Shown here in pieces: positions 12,101-19,935 of a stretch of DNA of 64,000 nucleotides. The stretch lies in NCBI RefSeq assembly GCF_003590095.1, contig NC_039500.1, forward strand, positions 2,914,001 through 2,978,000, read 5' to 3'. The number at the start of each line of letters is the position of its first letter. Position 1 is the stretch's first letter. The translations under genes were made by a program, and so were the position numbers. Under the pieces are notes generated by a model, which was not told the origin of the DNA, did no database searches, and was given only the letters and a program-made list of their open reading frames with translations. The DNA is from Trichoplusia ni. Lineage: Eukaryota; Arthropoda; Insecta; Lepidoptera; Noctuidae.

Positions 12101-14028
12101 ACATTTAAGGACTTAATAAAAGCTGTCGGTAGTGAGCCAGTGCTTACCTATTTATTTGAAATCATAACTATTTTGCTAAGTATTTAAAAGATTATATTTC
12201 TAACGGGCGATCAATGACAAGTATAATTCAACAACTACTAGAATTAAAAAAGTTTCAAAATTTTTGAACAAAAAAAAAACGTCTTGTACTTGAACCTATC
12301 AATTCAGTCTATATTTATTTGTTTATAGATCAACACGCAAGTAACTTCACTACTAGTACGGCTAGGCCTGAGTGGGGCGAGTGGGCCGGGCCAGTGCCGC
12401 GCGCGAGTCGTAGTACTGGCGTTGTCTTGTGAAGCTATCATCGTGCGAATGTTAGCCGCTCATCTTACTACACCGCTACACCCTGACGACCTGTCACACG
12501 CCTTCAGTGAAGTTTGTGATATGTAAGTATGAGTGGTAGGGTCGTGTGAACGTAGCATAGTGCGACTGTAGCAACTAACCTAATTTCACTAGTACGTCCT
12601 GGTGACCAGTCACAAGCTTTGAATAAAGTCTGTGATATGTATGACATGAGCTAGTAGCTAAGTCATGCCAGTGTTTAGAGCAAGTAGTAGGGTCGTGTGA
12701 ACGCAGTATCGTGCTTTCACTTATTGCGCATCAGGCGCTTCATAAAAACAAGTAATTTCGATAAATGGTTGACCTTTCCATCCTGTTTTTCCTTCGCGGG
12801 TTCGATCCACGCGTTGGAAATATATTTGTGTGATCCTCAAATGCTTGTCTCGAGTCCGGGAACCTTTATGCATGTGACTTGAATATTTGTTAAACCCGCG
12901 TCAAAATTCCTTACTGCGGGAGTCATTTAAAAATAATTGCTGTTGTGAAAACCCCATACCAATAACCTGCTGAAACAATTCGTAAATTATTAACAAAACG
13001 TGTAAAAATACCTCTTATCACCCCATTCAATGGAAATGTCCACTACACGCAGATTTATTGGTCCGCTATCGATATCTGCCTCCAGTTGTAACTAAGCACT
13101 AATTATATACTACACAGTTCAAGAGCCAAATGATAAGATAATATAGTAAAGTGATGCATTATACGTGTGATATTATCTGGTGGCGGAAGGACAGGCCTTT
13201 GCCCTCTGCAGGGTCAATTAAAGACCCAGTCAGTCATTTCAGCCAATATCACTTCTAAAATTATACATCTGATTAAAAGTTTGTTTGTTACGCTTTCACG
13301 CAAAAAATGCTTAACTGATCGTCATGAAACTTCGCACTCATGTTCTTGGAGGGTTAAAAAATAACGTAAGGTTATTTTAATCAACTTAAACAAATAGGAT
13401 TATGCTTTAAAGCGAACCTTAAAAGCAAAGCACCCGGGCAAAGCGGCTGGCGGCCGCTAGGTATTCATAAATAAATATTTTTACTTCATGGGAAGAGACC
13501 CGATCTGATCGGTTTTTAAAGCCGTAGATGGGAACACAGGTTCCAAATGCAGAAGCCTTGTTTTATTACTAGCTGTTGCTGGAGGCTTTTCCCGCCTAGA
13601 TATTGAATAGAGCTGCAAAAAACACCCTTATCTAACGCAGTCGGATGAATGTAGCCTATGTGTTAATCCAAGGTGTCAGCTATTTCCATACCAAATGTCG
13701 TCGAAATAGGTTCAGCCTTTTGAGGGTGAAGACGTATCTAAAAATTATAACCGAATTAGACCGTCAGATACATTTATAAAAAGTAATGAATACATATTTC
13801 TAATTCAACTTTTGTACTTAAATACCCAGATATAATTAAATCCTTTAGCCCACCAACTTAAAGTTCATATTCCATTGCAGGTACCCAAGACGCCGCAACA
13901 TTTTAGACGACGCACTCAGCGAGTTAACCGCATTAGTAAAACAGTGCAACTTAACCCGATGTGCCGATGAAACGCAGTTATACGCCTTATTCTCGATAAC
14001 GGACTCTTTGTTAAGACTAATTACTTGA
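124..14028 (+). CDS. Gcn2: eIF2-alpha kinase GCN2 (EIF2AK4), 5'-partial, 17 exons
   Basis: Serine/threonine kinase that binds uncharged tRNA during amino-acid starvation and phosphorylates eIF2-alpha. Exons read from the sequence: 124-259, 779-997, 1451-1602, 1794-1837, 2017-2246, 3369-3633, 4766-4917, 5505-5638, 6359-6538, 6915-7138, 7552-7694, 8162-8321, 8875-9098, 10730-10815, 11730-11857, 12329-12522, 13881-14028. All introns are GT-AG and all phases join, giving 2,819 nt (about 938 residues) ending in TGA at 14026-14028. The order of acidic kinase insert, kinase C-lobe, HisRS-like domain and C-terminal domain is diagnostic of GCN2. The start codon, RWD domain, pseudokinase and kinase N-lobe (with the ATP-binding lysine) lie before position 1. 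Exact ends rest on splice consensus and homology recalled from memory. The 11730 acceptor has a rival at 11733. Confidence 0.95.
1155..1395 (+). repeat. Diverged MITE-like repeat, family D, copy 1
   Basis: Intronic AT-rich block starting 'gtccgtcaggcagattttc' with an internal 'tatttttcattttatcac' and a reverse-type end 'ctgtccgacttacttaaaag'. Related blocks occur at 5990-6200 and 14110-14400. The approximate inverted ends suggest a non-autonomous DNA element. Confidence 0.5.
2554..2568. other. 15-bp palindrome
   Basis: ACCGGTG-A-CACCGGT, a perfect 7-bp inverted repeat around one base, in a GCN2 intron with no nearby exon. Confidence 0.4.
2700..2880 (-). mobile_element. LINE tail relic plus SINE fragment
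   Basis: On the minus strand, 2700-2790 reads like the degenerate C-terminal end of an RTE-type LINE ([16 protein letters not shown] in place of DR..W...GEAY.QQW). 2815-2877 is a fragment of a tRNA-like SINE head on the same strand ('gcacggagagtcgaacggtt'). Confidence 0.5.
3073..3300 (+). mobile_element. Non-LTR retroelement 3' end, family B copy
   Basis: Begins 'tactagcccgttgctcgcgg' and ends with 'gtaacagacagacagatag' and 'tataatattagtagggat'. This is the familiar lepidopteran LINE/SINE 3' tail. Related copies lie at 5655-5925, 13566-13760, 38830-38965 and, inverted, at 54955-55165. It sits just upstream of the 3369 exon acceptor. Confidence 0.7.
4182..4263 (+). tRNA. tRNA-Ser-GCT: tRNA-Ser (GCT)
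   Basis: An 82-nt intronless serine tRNA decoding AGC/AGT. The acceptor stem gacgagg (4182-4188) pairs with cctcgtc (4256-4262), with discriminator G at 4263. The A-box/D-arm is tggccgagtggtt. The anticodon stem TTGGA/TCCAA encloses CTGCTAA, with anticodon GCT at 4215-4217. A long variable arm (gtgc-tct-gcac) is typical of class II tRNA, and the T-arm/B-box gggttcgaatccc is intact. A T5 pol III terminator follows at 4268-4272. The gene lies in the GCN2 intron 3634-4765, in the same orientation. No CCA is encoded, as expected in eukaryotes. Confidence 0.97.
4268..4272 (+). terminator. Pol III terminator of tRNA-Ser
   Basis: Run of five T residues four bases after the tRNA 3' end. Confidence 0.8.
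5351..5385. other. Perfect 15-bp inverted repeat
   Basis: The left arm aattttgttactgtc (5351-5365) and right arm gacagtaacaaaatt (5371-5385) are exact reverse complements around a 5-base loop (atata), in GCN2 intron 4918-5504. Confidence 0.8.
5655..5925 (+). mobile_element. Non-LTR retroelement 3' end, family B, longest copy
   Basis: Starts 'actagctgacccagcaaac' and ends with 'gtttcgaaggagtgcggtaa' and 'cacgggaattttatatctta'. It is a well-preserved dispersed lepidopteran tail lying in GCN2 intron 5639-6358, just after the donor. Confidence 0.75.
5990..6345 (+). repeat. Family D repeat followed by SINE tail
   Basis: 5990-6200 resembles the family D block at 14110-14400 (shared 'ctattaacgtcacttgt' and 'ttagtgatttcacaaga'). 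6236-6345 is the tail half of a tRNA-like SINE ('atccacgaatgcttgtctgg' and 'tgcatgacttgaatgttt'). Confidence 0.5.
7728..7845 (+). mobile_element. tRNA-derived SINE, diverged copy
   Basis: The A-box-like tatagccgagtggtatagct and B-box-like aggtattcaataccagt lie about 60 bp apart, followed by a short non-tRNA tail. It lies in GCN2 intron 7695-8161. It does not fold as a functional tRNA. Confidence 0.6.
9101..9460 (+). repeat. GC-balanced intronic insert, possible retroelement 3' UTR
   Basis: Directly after the donor at 9099, the intron opens with ~350 bp of much higher GC than other introns and an 81-codon open frame at 9121-9366. Phrases such as 'gtcggtgaaagtccgacata' and 'gtgccctcaacatggtttga' look like the 3' part of an R1-type LINE. 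I do not recognise the frame as a protein. Confidence 0.35.
9711..10560 (+). repeat. Tandem array, ~310-320 bp period, about 2.7 units
   Basis: Units start 'aacgcgtggaggtat' (9711) and 'aaacgcgtagaggtat' (10021 and 10341), spaced 310 and 320 bp. Each contains 'ctcaggtcta', 'aatcaaacttct', 'gggaatcaaaac' and 'tcttgaaatttgg'. Units 2 and 3 are nearly identical, so that duplication is recent. Unit 1 is more diverged. Confidence 0.85.
10561..10592. other. 14-bp inverted repeat in family C element
   Basis: aatcgagtcatata (10561-10574) and its exact complement tatatgactcgatt (10579-10592) flank a 4-base loop, at the end of the tandem array. Confidence 0.75.
10965..11020 (-). mobile_element. SINE fragment with B-box
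   Basis: The block 'gggtggtaatcgaaccca' is a reverse-strand B-box-type sequence, next to a SINE-like 'tccgttcatcg'. It is a short relic in GCN2 intron 10816-11729. Confidence 0.4.
11231..11591 (+). mobile_element. TA-flanked MITE (mariner-like), copy 1
   Basis: A 361-bp element bounded by TA on both sides. Terminal inverted repeats of about 50 bp (caccgtgatttttagtcgtc... and its complement) run through the shared 'gcagcccagttcatgtatcc'. It has a GC-rich core (gcgcgggcggcgg) and no coding capacity. A second copy in opposite internal orientation is at 42334-42677. TA flanks fit Tc1/mariner-type insertion. Confidence 0.85.
11728..11733 (+). promoter_or_regulatory. NAGNAG tandem splice acceptor in Gcn2
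   Basis: The intron ends ccccAGcAG. Use of the first AG starts the exon at 11730 (adds Ala). Use of the second starts it at 11733. Both keep frame with the preceding 'gaa g' codon split. Confidence 0.7.
12481..12714 (+). repeat. Degenerate tandem duplication of a Gcn2 exon end
   Basis: 12481-12524 (last 42 bases of exon 12329-12522 plus the GT) matches 12597-12640 at 34 of 44 positions without a gap. The downstream intron block 12533-12563 matches 12684-12714 at 27 of 31. The second copy lacks the GTAAGT donor (GTATGA) and no spliced form keeps the reading frame, so it is a relic. Confidence 0.75.
12775..12930 (+). mobile_element. tRNA-derived SINE, 3' two thirds
   Basis: Contains the B-box gggttcgatccacgc, then 'tgtgtgatcctcaaatgct' and a tail reading 'catgtgacttgaatattt' and 'taaacccgcgtcaaaattcc', in forward orientation. 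It matches the minus-strand copies at 24055, 58361 and 61511. Confidence 0.7.
13566..13760 (+). mobile_element. Non-LTR retroelement 3' end, family B, diverged
   Basis: Starts 'actagctgttgctggagg' and contains 'aatgtcgtcgaaataggttc', typical of family B tails. It lies in the last GCN2 intron, 12523-13880. Confidence 0.55.
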
Positions 14029-14109
14029 CTACAGGTGTTTCAACTCATGTATGCGCGAAGTCCTATGTGTGCGTGAGAGCTACAGTCATGGGGTATTTGA
14101 CTAAATCTG

Positions 14110-14400
14110 TTAAATCCATCTGACTTTCCAAAAAAATATTGAATAGGTATTTTTCATTTTATCACATCTTTAATAAGTGAGGAAGATTAAAATCACTTAA
14201 GATAATAAAATGTATGGTAGTAGAGCCTATTAACATCACTTGCTAGTAAAAAGTTTACTTGTAAGTGACGTCACACAAGATTTTGGATCACTGTATCACA
14301 TTAATTTTTGTTTCACGAGATAAAAGATAAAATACGTACACAATATTTTTTGAAAATTTATCTGACTGACTCAACAGCTTTTTTTGTCAAGAACCCTATT
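14110..14400 (+). repeat. Diverged MITE-like repeat, family D, copy 3
   Basis: Contains 'tatttttcattttatcacat', 'ctattaacatcacttgc', 'aagtgacgtcacacaagat', and ends 'gaaaatttatctgactgact'. It matches blocks at 1155 and 5990. It includes a perfect TGACGTCA at 14266-14273. Confidence 0.5.
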
Positions 14401-14436
14401 AAATGAATACACAAATTAAAGCTGTTATTCCTACAT

Positions 14437-14641
14437 CTTTGACAGTCGTTACAGATAGTCAGAAGCTGAAAAAAAGTCTGACAGCCAGTCTAACCAAGGG
14501 GTATCGTGTTGCCCAGGTAACTGGGTTGAGGAGGTCAGATAGGCAGTCGCTCCTTGTAAAACACTGGTACTTAGCTGAAACCGGTTGGACTGGTAGCCGA
14601 CCCCAACATAGTTGGGAAAAGCCTAGGCCGATGATGATAAC
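14437..14641 (+). repeat. Dispersed repeat family A, forward copy
   Basis: Reads 'gacagtcgttacagatagtc', 'ccaaggggtatcgtgttg', 'gggttgaggaggtcagatag' and ends 'aggccgatgatgata'. The whole block recurs, mostly inverted, at four other places in the window. I recognise it as a common lepidopteran retroelement tail. Confidence 0.7.
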
Positions 14642-14765
14642 ACAACGTCAATGTATATTTACAATGTTACCCACATATTGTATCGCGCGCAAATATGAGT
14701 TGAAGTGATTATAGGAGCCTTAAGTTAACAAGTCTATAAAATAAAGCAGGAAAGTTCAACCTTTT

Positions 14766-17256
14766 TCTTATGAAATGTGATTGTGGCCCTAAAACTTTTC
14801 ACATTGGAACCAAATAATTCTTCAAAAGAGTTAACGCGAAAGTCAAAATGCTCTACAATTAATTGATGACGTCATGTAGGCTGATAGCAAAGTCTGAAGC
14901 AGGTTGATTATAACTGCTCTATAAGATCTAAGTTATAGTTCAAAGATATATGAAAAAGTATTAAAACACCTGGAATCGATAACAAATGTCCTTTCTATTA
15001 AGTTAGAAGAAACGTTTGCTCGTTACGGGATTTTAAACCTTAATACTAGATGTTAAAGATGTTTTTACTCTCAAGTGATGACTAACGTTGTCATCTAAAT
15101 GAACGTGTCTTCCTTTTCAATTATATTTAATATTAGTGTCCAATTATATTCTGGTCACCACATCATGATCTTCTGTTCCAATTATTTATAATCTGTTAAT
15201 TAGAATGTTGGTAAAACAATTAAATTGATACGCTAATTTAGACCCCAAAAACTTTTAACATTAACTCATTATATCTGCATTTTTAAAATAAAGCTTTTCG
15301 TGCATTTCAGCATATTATGTTAACATGCTGGTTACATGCTGTGATTAATTTAGCCATTGTAATGAAAAAGATTTGTTTTTTAAGCAAAATTATACTTCGT
15401 CGGTTGCATTTTTTGATCTGAAGATTAGGAAAATGATATATTTTTCAGTTCAATTTTATTTCTGATAGATATTTTAACCTTTTTAAGGTTAAAATATAAT
15501 TATATTGAAATAAGTGAGATAGTTCCTGTACCGTGCAGTGTAAAACCTTTTTTTCGAAACTAAAAATTATAAAGTTCACGAAAATAATACATGTTTGATT
15601 TGTTTTTATTGTTATTTGATATTTTTTAAGATTCAATTATCAAAAGATTTTTTTTCTGATAACATCCATATTTTATCGATCTAAATGTTAGTCAAGTTTT
15701 TAATAATGAAAATCAAAACCAGTATTAAGTACCGTATTTATTTGTCTTTAGGAAAGTAAATAATTGTGAGAATAATCCCCGGTTTCTAAAAGGCTGATCA
15801 CTTTACAAACTTTTTGGTCACCCTCCTTTTAAAGGTCAGATAAAGGTATTAAGATCTTAATCCGAACTTTTCTTAAAACTTTCAATAACAGTCGTAGTCA
15901 GTAAATTTGGAATTTAATTAAAGTGATCATCATCAGTCTTTCAGAAACTAGAATAAAGGTGATAGCACACTACATCATTACAAAGCCCTGCGCTGAACTG
16001 TACTATTTGTCCAGATCTGACGAATGATCTACTCATTCCTATTGACCCTTAGTTGTTGCCGGAAGGAGTAGTAGTCTATACTAAGGCCAACAAGACGAGA
16101 TTAAAAATCTAAACAAGCTGACCGTTACTGAGTTTCATTGCGATAGCGAGGCGTTATTATCCCTCTCCTCATCACACGTACGCGCATATAAGGCGAGAGT
16201 TAGTCGATGACTATGTGTTTCTTGGTACAAGAAAGCAGTCAGTACGGCAGTTGTCAACATTTGGTCCGCCATGTTGTGAACAAGTTCATTCCTTAATTTT
16301 TGACGAAATTCGAACTTTATAATAGTTTATTCGAATAAAAATGCCATCAACCCCTGAAAGTTTGTGTACATTCTTTATCTCGTCTCGTTGACCTTATTAT
16401 AGTAGTGTGTTAAAACCTTAAAAATAGTTTCTTTTTAAAATAATGTTGTCTGTGTATCTTTATCAATATCGTTTTTTACTTCAATTTAAGTTTTAATAAA
16501 AAAATAATTTAATATTGTTCTTTAATTATAGCTTTCTCAGCATTTCTAATTAATGGAATGTTAATTGCATATTAATATTTTATTCTTTTGTTATGGGCTA
16601 AGCGATCAATACATTCTTAAATAAATTCGATAGCAAACACTCTTTGCATAATTAAAAGTGTGACTCATCAATTTATTTTTGTAACTAAATACTGGCCAAC
16701 TACAAATGGAACACAGGTCTCTCATGACGTCACATTACATCGTAGTCTACATTTTTGGGGAGGGGAGGGCTTTAAAAAGAATTCGCTGTTTTCTTAAAGG
16801 TTTTCTTGAAGTTGACGTATTCAGAACTGAGCTAATGATAGCGTAGCGAAATCGTGACGTCCTTTTTTCCTCTTTATAGCAAAGAGAAATGTGTCTAATA
16901 CAACTTTCATCTGTAAGGCTTATTATATTTTGTTGATTACCGAACTATTGTTAGTCCATAACAAATAATTCAAAATTTGCGCTTATTAAAGTACTAAATA
17001 AAAGTTTTTTATACGTTTCGTGCCACTTGCAGTAATATATCTGATATTTATGTAACAGTAGAGAGTTAATATCGGCCATCGTAATTTTTATACAAATATG
17101 GTTTGTTATAAAATAAAAAATCATATTCAATATATTTTGTGTTTTATTATGTAATTTCAGTCTTATACAAAAGATATATTTACTAGTCTAAAAATTAAAT
17201 TATTTGGGTATGTATATGTGTTCTTTTTTACCTATGTTAAACATTATTTCAAAAAT
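14766..17256. other. Intergenic, AT-rich, no gene seen
   Basis: Separates the 3' ends of the converging GCN2 and CD98hc-like genes. No open frame of note. It holds TGACGTCA at 14867-14874 and 16725-16732, and a TATA-like 'catataaggcgag' at 16186 with no convincing initiator or exon downstream. Confidence 0.6.
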
Positions 17257-17400
17257 CATTATCCTAACCTTTTCCCAATTATGTTAGGGTCGGCTCCCAC
17301 TCTAACCGTACCAGTGTTTTACAAGGAGTGACTGCCTATCTGACTTCCTCAACTCAGTAACCTGGGCAACACTGTACCCCTTCGTAAGACTGGTTGTTAA
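17257..17400 (-). repeat. Dispersed repeat family A, inverted copy
   Basis: Reverse-strand match to 14437-14641: 'ttttcccaattatgttaggg', 'accagtgttttacaaggagt', 'ctgacttcctcaactcagt'. It lies just past the 3' end of the minus-strand gene. Confidence 0.7.
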
Positions 17401-17489
17401 TTTTTTATATGCACATTCTTGCAAAAATAACATTAACATTTACAACTCTAATATTTACACCATAAGAGCTATATTAAGTATCATACTAT

Positions 17490-19729
17490 CTACAAAGCAT
17501 AAACTCTATCCTCATTCATTCTTGAAATCAAAGGTGCGAAGGTCATATGTACGGGGGGTACGCTTGGGAACTGCTGTACTCCAGCGTCCGAGGAACACCT
17601 TGGAGCTGTCATCAGGATACACGTGATGATGGAGAGGAACATGGCCATGATGCCCCAGAACATGACTACGAGGAAGAAGCGAGCGCGACGCCATGTCAGC
17701 TCCTGACGCGCTGTCAGTACTTCCTCTGGGGTTAGGGGCCTGGGAATAGAGAATATTTAATTTAGTTTTAATTGTAGAAGAGGAGAAATTCGTCTGTATT
17801 TTTCATATAACGTGAAATATCTGTCATTTGTGCAAGTTTGGCTCAGTGCTTTTTACGATAAGTCGTTTGTAAGATTTTGTTGTTTTAAAAAATAATTGTT
17901 TTATTAATGGAAAACGAGGCCTTTGAGATTTATTTTTATGCTTTTGAAAAATTTAATCAGTATAACTACAATACATTATTCTGGGAAAATAGCGGTAATT
18001 ATATACATTAAAAAATAAGAATTACTATTTTTTCAAATCCTACTTTTTGAAATCTTTTCAAAATTAAAATAAACCAAATAATTCTGCAGTCGTCAAATCA
18101 TTATCACAACTTAGCAACAGCTCAACGATTTTGATCTTTAACCTAAAAAAAATCATTCACTAATATCGATAAGACTCAATTGTTTCGGAAGTTCTCAAGG
18201 CGTTACAAAACAAATAAGAAACTGATTCTGTCTGAGGTCAGATTCAGGTCATAACAGTTAATAAAATTAGTTATCTGCTTGTGTAGTGTCTTCACTAAAT
18301 ATAGAACGAGAATGATCACAAATCATGTGACAATTGATAGTAGGGCAAAGGCCTTTTCTCGTACAGGATATCTGGAAGGAGGGGTAAAGGGCCGTGGGGC
18401 CTACTATCAGGTCTTAAAGTAGGTAATATTATTGAGAACGTGAAAGAGATGCCGCTCTTAGGCATGTATTTCTCTGTCACGCTTCTACATGCCATGACTA
18501 CATACATCATCATCTACAGCCTTTATCTTCCTACTGCTGGGTATAGGCCTCCCCTTTCTCGCGCCAATTTCTACGGTCCTATGCTAGCCTCATCCAGACT
18601 CGACCCGACACCTTTACTGTGTGAACAACTCATCTTGCTGCCGGACGACGGACGCTTTTTTTTCCTTGTCTTGGCAACCATTCCGTGACTGCCTTAGTCC
18701 ATGACTACATTATTTTAAGAGATAGTAGCACTGCAGCAGACCGCCACAGCCCTTAACTAATACTTCAGACAATTTTAGTTATAGATAAAGCTGTGCTCCA
18801 ATTAATCGAATTATGAGAGTTTAAAAGTTTAACCACTGAGTTACTGACTAGCTAAAATAATTAGGGATGGGCCGAATGTGGTTTAAACCGAATACGAACT
18901 TCGGCCGAACATTCGGTAAAAATGAAAAATTCGGCCGAACTTCGGCCGAACTTCGGTTCAATTTCGCCGAGTTTTTTCGTGTTGTGTCTTGTTTACGCAC
19001 TTGCTGCAAATATTGCTAGATGTACCTCGCCCGTACTCCGCACTTCCCCGCGGGGCCGTTAGCAAGCTAGTCATTTGTAAAGACGTCACCATCTTGTCAC
19101 GTGCTATTATTTACATTTCGCAAATTAAATTAATTGTTTTTACGTGATTTTTGTTGGTTTGATTGACTAAATTTTGTTGATTAAAATTTTGTTTTTGATT
19201 AAGAAATAAAGATTTCTAAGGCTGGTTTGATTAGTAAGAAAAACGGTTTAATTTTGTGTTTTGTTTGATTATATTTTTGAGAAAGGTATTCAGTAAGTAG
19301 GTCTTATTCAAATAAAGGACTATGAGTATATTAGGCTTATTTTATTTCACTGTTACTACACATACGTTTTTTCATTAATTTCTATTATGATAGTGCAAGT
19401 ATATTTAGTGCAGAATATTCGGCATTTTAACCGAAATTCGGCCGAATGACGAAGTTCGGTTCAAGCTGCCGAAGTTCGGTTAAACCGAATGTAAAACGAA
19501 TTTCGGCCCATCCCTAAAAATAATACATAACGAATGTAATATTTTTTTGCGGCTTCAAAAACTTGGGGTTGGAATATGTCATAGATAATGACTCCATCTT
19601 AGCTTATCCATCACTAAAAACCAGTCTACATGACTTTTGACTACTATCATTAATCAGAAAAAGGTTGTACCTAAATCTTCTTCGCACTTGGGACCCCTGT
19701 CCTAGGAGTGGCTGGCGTTCAGGATCCAT
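17490..19729 (-). CDS. Short CD98 heavy chain-like membrane anchor protein, 2 exons
   Basis: Exon 1 is 19671-19729 (ATG at 19729-19727) and exon 2 is 17490-17739 (TAG at 17492-17490). The donor AG|GTACAA and the acceptor TTCCCAG|G join in phase 2/1, giving 102 residues. Residues 4-9 (ERQPLL) are an acidic dileucine endosomal sorting motif. 16-20 (RRRFR) and 37-40 are basic. FRPLTPEEVL at 19-28 and the single helix at about 41-63, followed by APRC (65-68), resemble the N-terminal anchor of CD98hc/SLC3A2. Charge bias predicts type II topology. CD98hc then continues into a ~400-residue glucosidase-like ectodomain. Here only 34 residues follow before the stop, and no ectodomain exon is visible downstream. 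CD98hc escorts amino-acid transporters, but the role of this short form is unknown. Exon 2 could instead be an alternative terminal exon. Confidence 0.7.
18505..18695 (-). mobile_element. LINE C-terminal relic (RTE-like) in intron
   Basis: On the minus strand the decayed frame reads WMRLA-stop-DRRNWRERGEAYTQQ, then 'gaggcctatacccagcagta' and a 'gatgatgatg' tail. This is the standard 3' end of lepidopteran RTE-type LINEs. It lies inside the intron of the CD98hc-like gene, in the same orientation as the gene. Confidence 0.7.
18862..19516. mobile_element. hAT-like non-autonomous element with perfect TSD
   Basis: A 655-bp element with ends tagggatgggccgaa... and ...ttcggcccatcccta. It is flanked by the perfect 8-bp duplication AAAATAAT (18854-18861 and 19517-19524), which is diagnostic of the hAT superfamily. 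Both ends carry repeats of TTCGGCCGAA-type sequence (18890-18960 and 19410-19505). The middle is AT-rich with no transposase frame. It lies in the intron of the CD98hc-like gene. Confidence 0.88.
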
Positions 19730-19935
19730 TATTGGAACTTCTTAATTTCACTTTCAAACTATTCGTCTTTAAAACTTCTTGTATCACTGTTTCACACGAT
19801 CACTTTTAAAATTAAATTTTAAAATGCACACTATTCGCACTATTTAAATTTTAAATGTCTTTCACATTCATTTAAATCACTCGCGCCAATTTCAACATAT
19901 TTTTAAAACGTTCCAGTGACATTAGACAACTGATT
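19730..19935 (-). promoter_or_regulatory. 5' UTR / promoter region of CD98hc-like gene
   Basis: Upstream of the minus-strand ATG. An arthropod initiator-like TCAGTT lies at 19934-19929 (minus strand), and an E2F-like ttggcgcga at about 19882-19890. A near-perfect AT palindrome (ttttaaaatt-a-aattttaaaa) spans 19804-19824. The transcription start is not proven. Confidence 0.3.

Larger units (their letters stand above)
11730..14028 (+). other. Gcn2: GCN2 C-terminal domain (dimer/ribosome binding)
   Basis: Exons 11730-11857, 12329-12522 and 13881-14028 encode the end of GCN2. They include [18 protein letters not shown], a segment ending [11 protein letters not shown], and a final stretch ending [13 protein letters not shown] before TGA. 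The position and overall pattern fit the GCN2 C-terminal domain, which mediates dimerisation and ribosome association in characterised homologues. Sequence conservation here is weak, so this assignment rests mostly on order and phase continuity. Confidence 0.8.
14029..14765 (+). other. GCN2 3' UTR / 3' flank
   Basis: Non-coding stretch after the GCN2 stop. Possible polyadenylation signals are AATAAA at 14204-14209, ATTAAA at 14398-14403 and AATAAA at 14740-14745. If the last is used, the 3' UTR contains the family D repeat (14110-14400) and the family A repeat (14437-14641). Which site is used cannot be decided from sequence. Confidence 0.5.

Noticed and set aside
12597..12640. Duplicated exon end considered as a mutually exclusive alternative exon
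   Set aside because: The possible acceptor (ttcactag) gives a stop within four codons in the needed phase, and read-through from the first copy hits TAG soon after the donor.
16150..16290. TATA-like sequence at 16186 with downstream 'gtcagtacggcag' as a possible promoter
   Set aside because: The TATA-to-initiator distance is about 50 bp and there is no exon, donor or open frame downstream.
17512..17694. 60-codon minus-strand ORF starting MASRSLLP in the CD98hc-like exon
   Set aside because: It is a different frame of the same exon. The frame joined in phase from exon 1 gives a clear membrane helix and the CD98hc-type motifs, while this one gives histidine/proline-rich noise.
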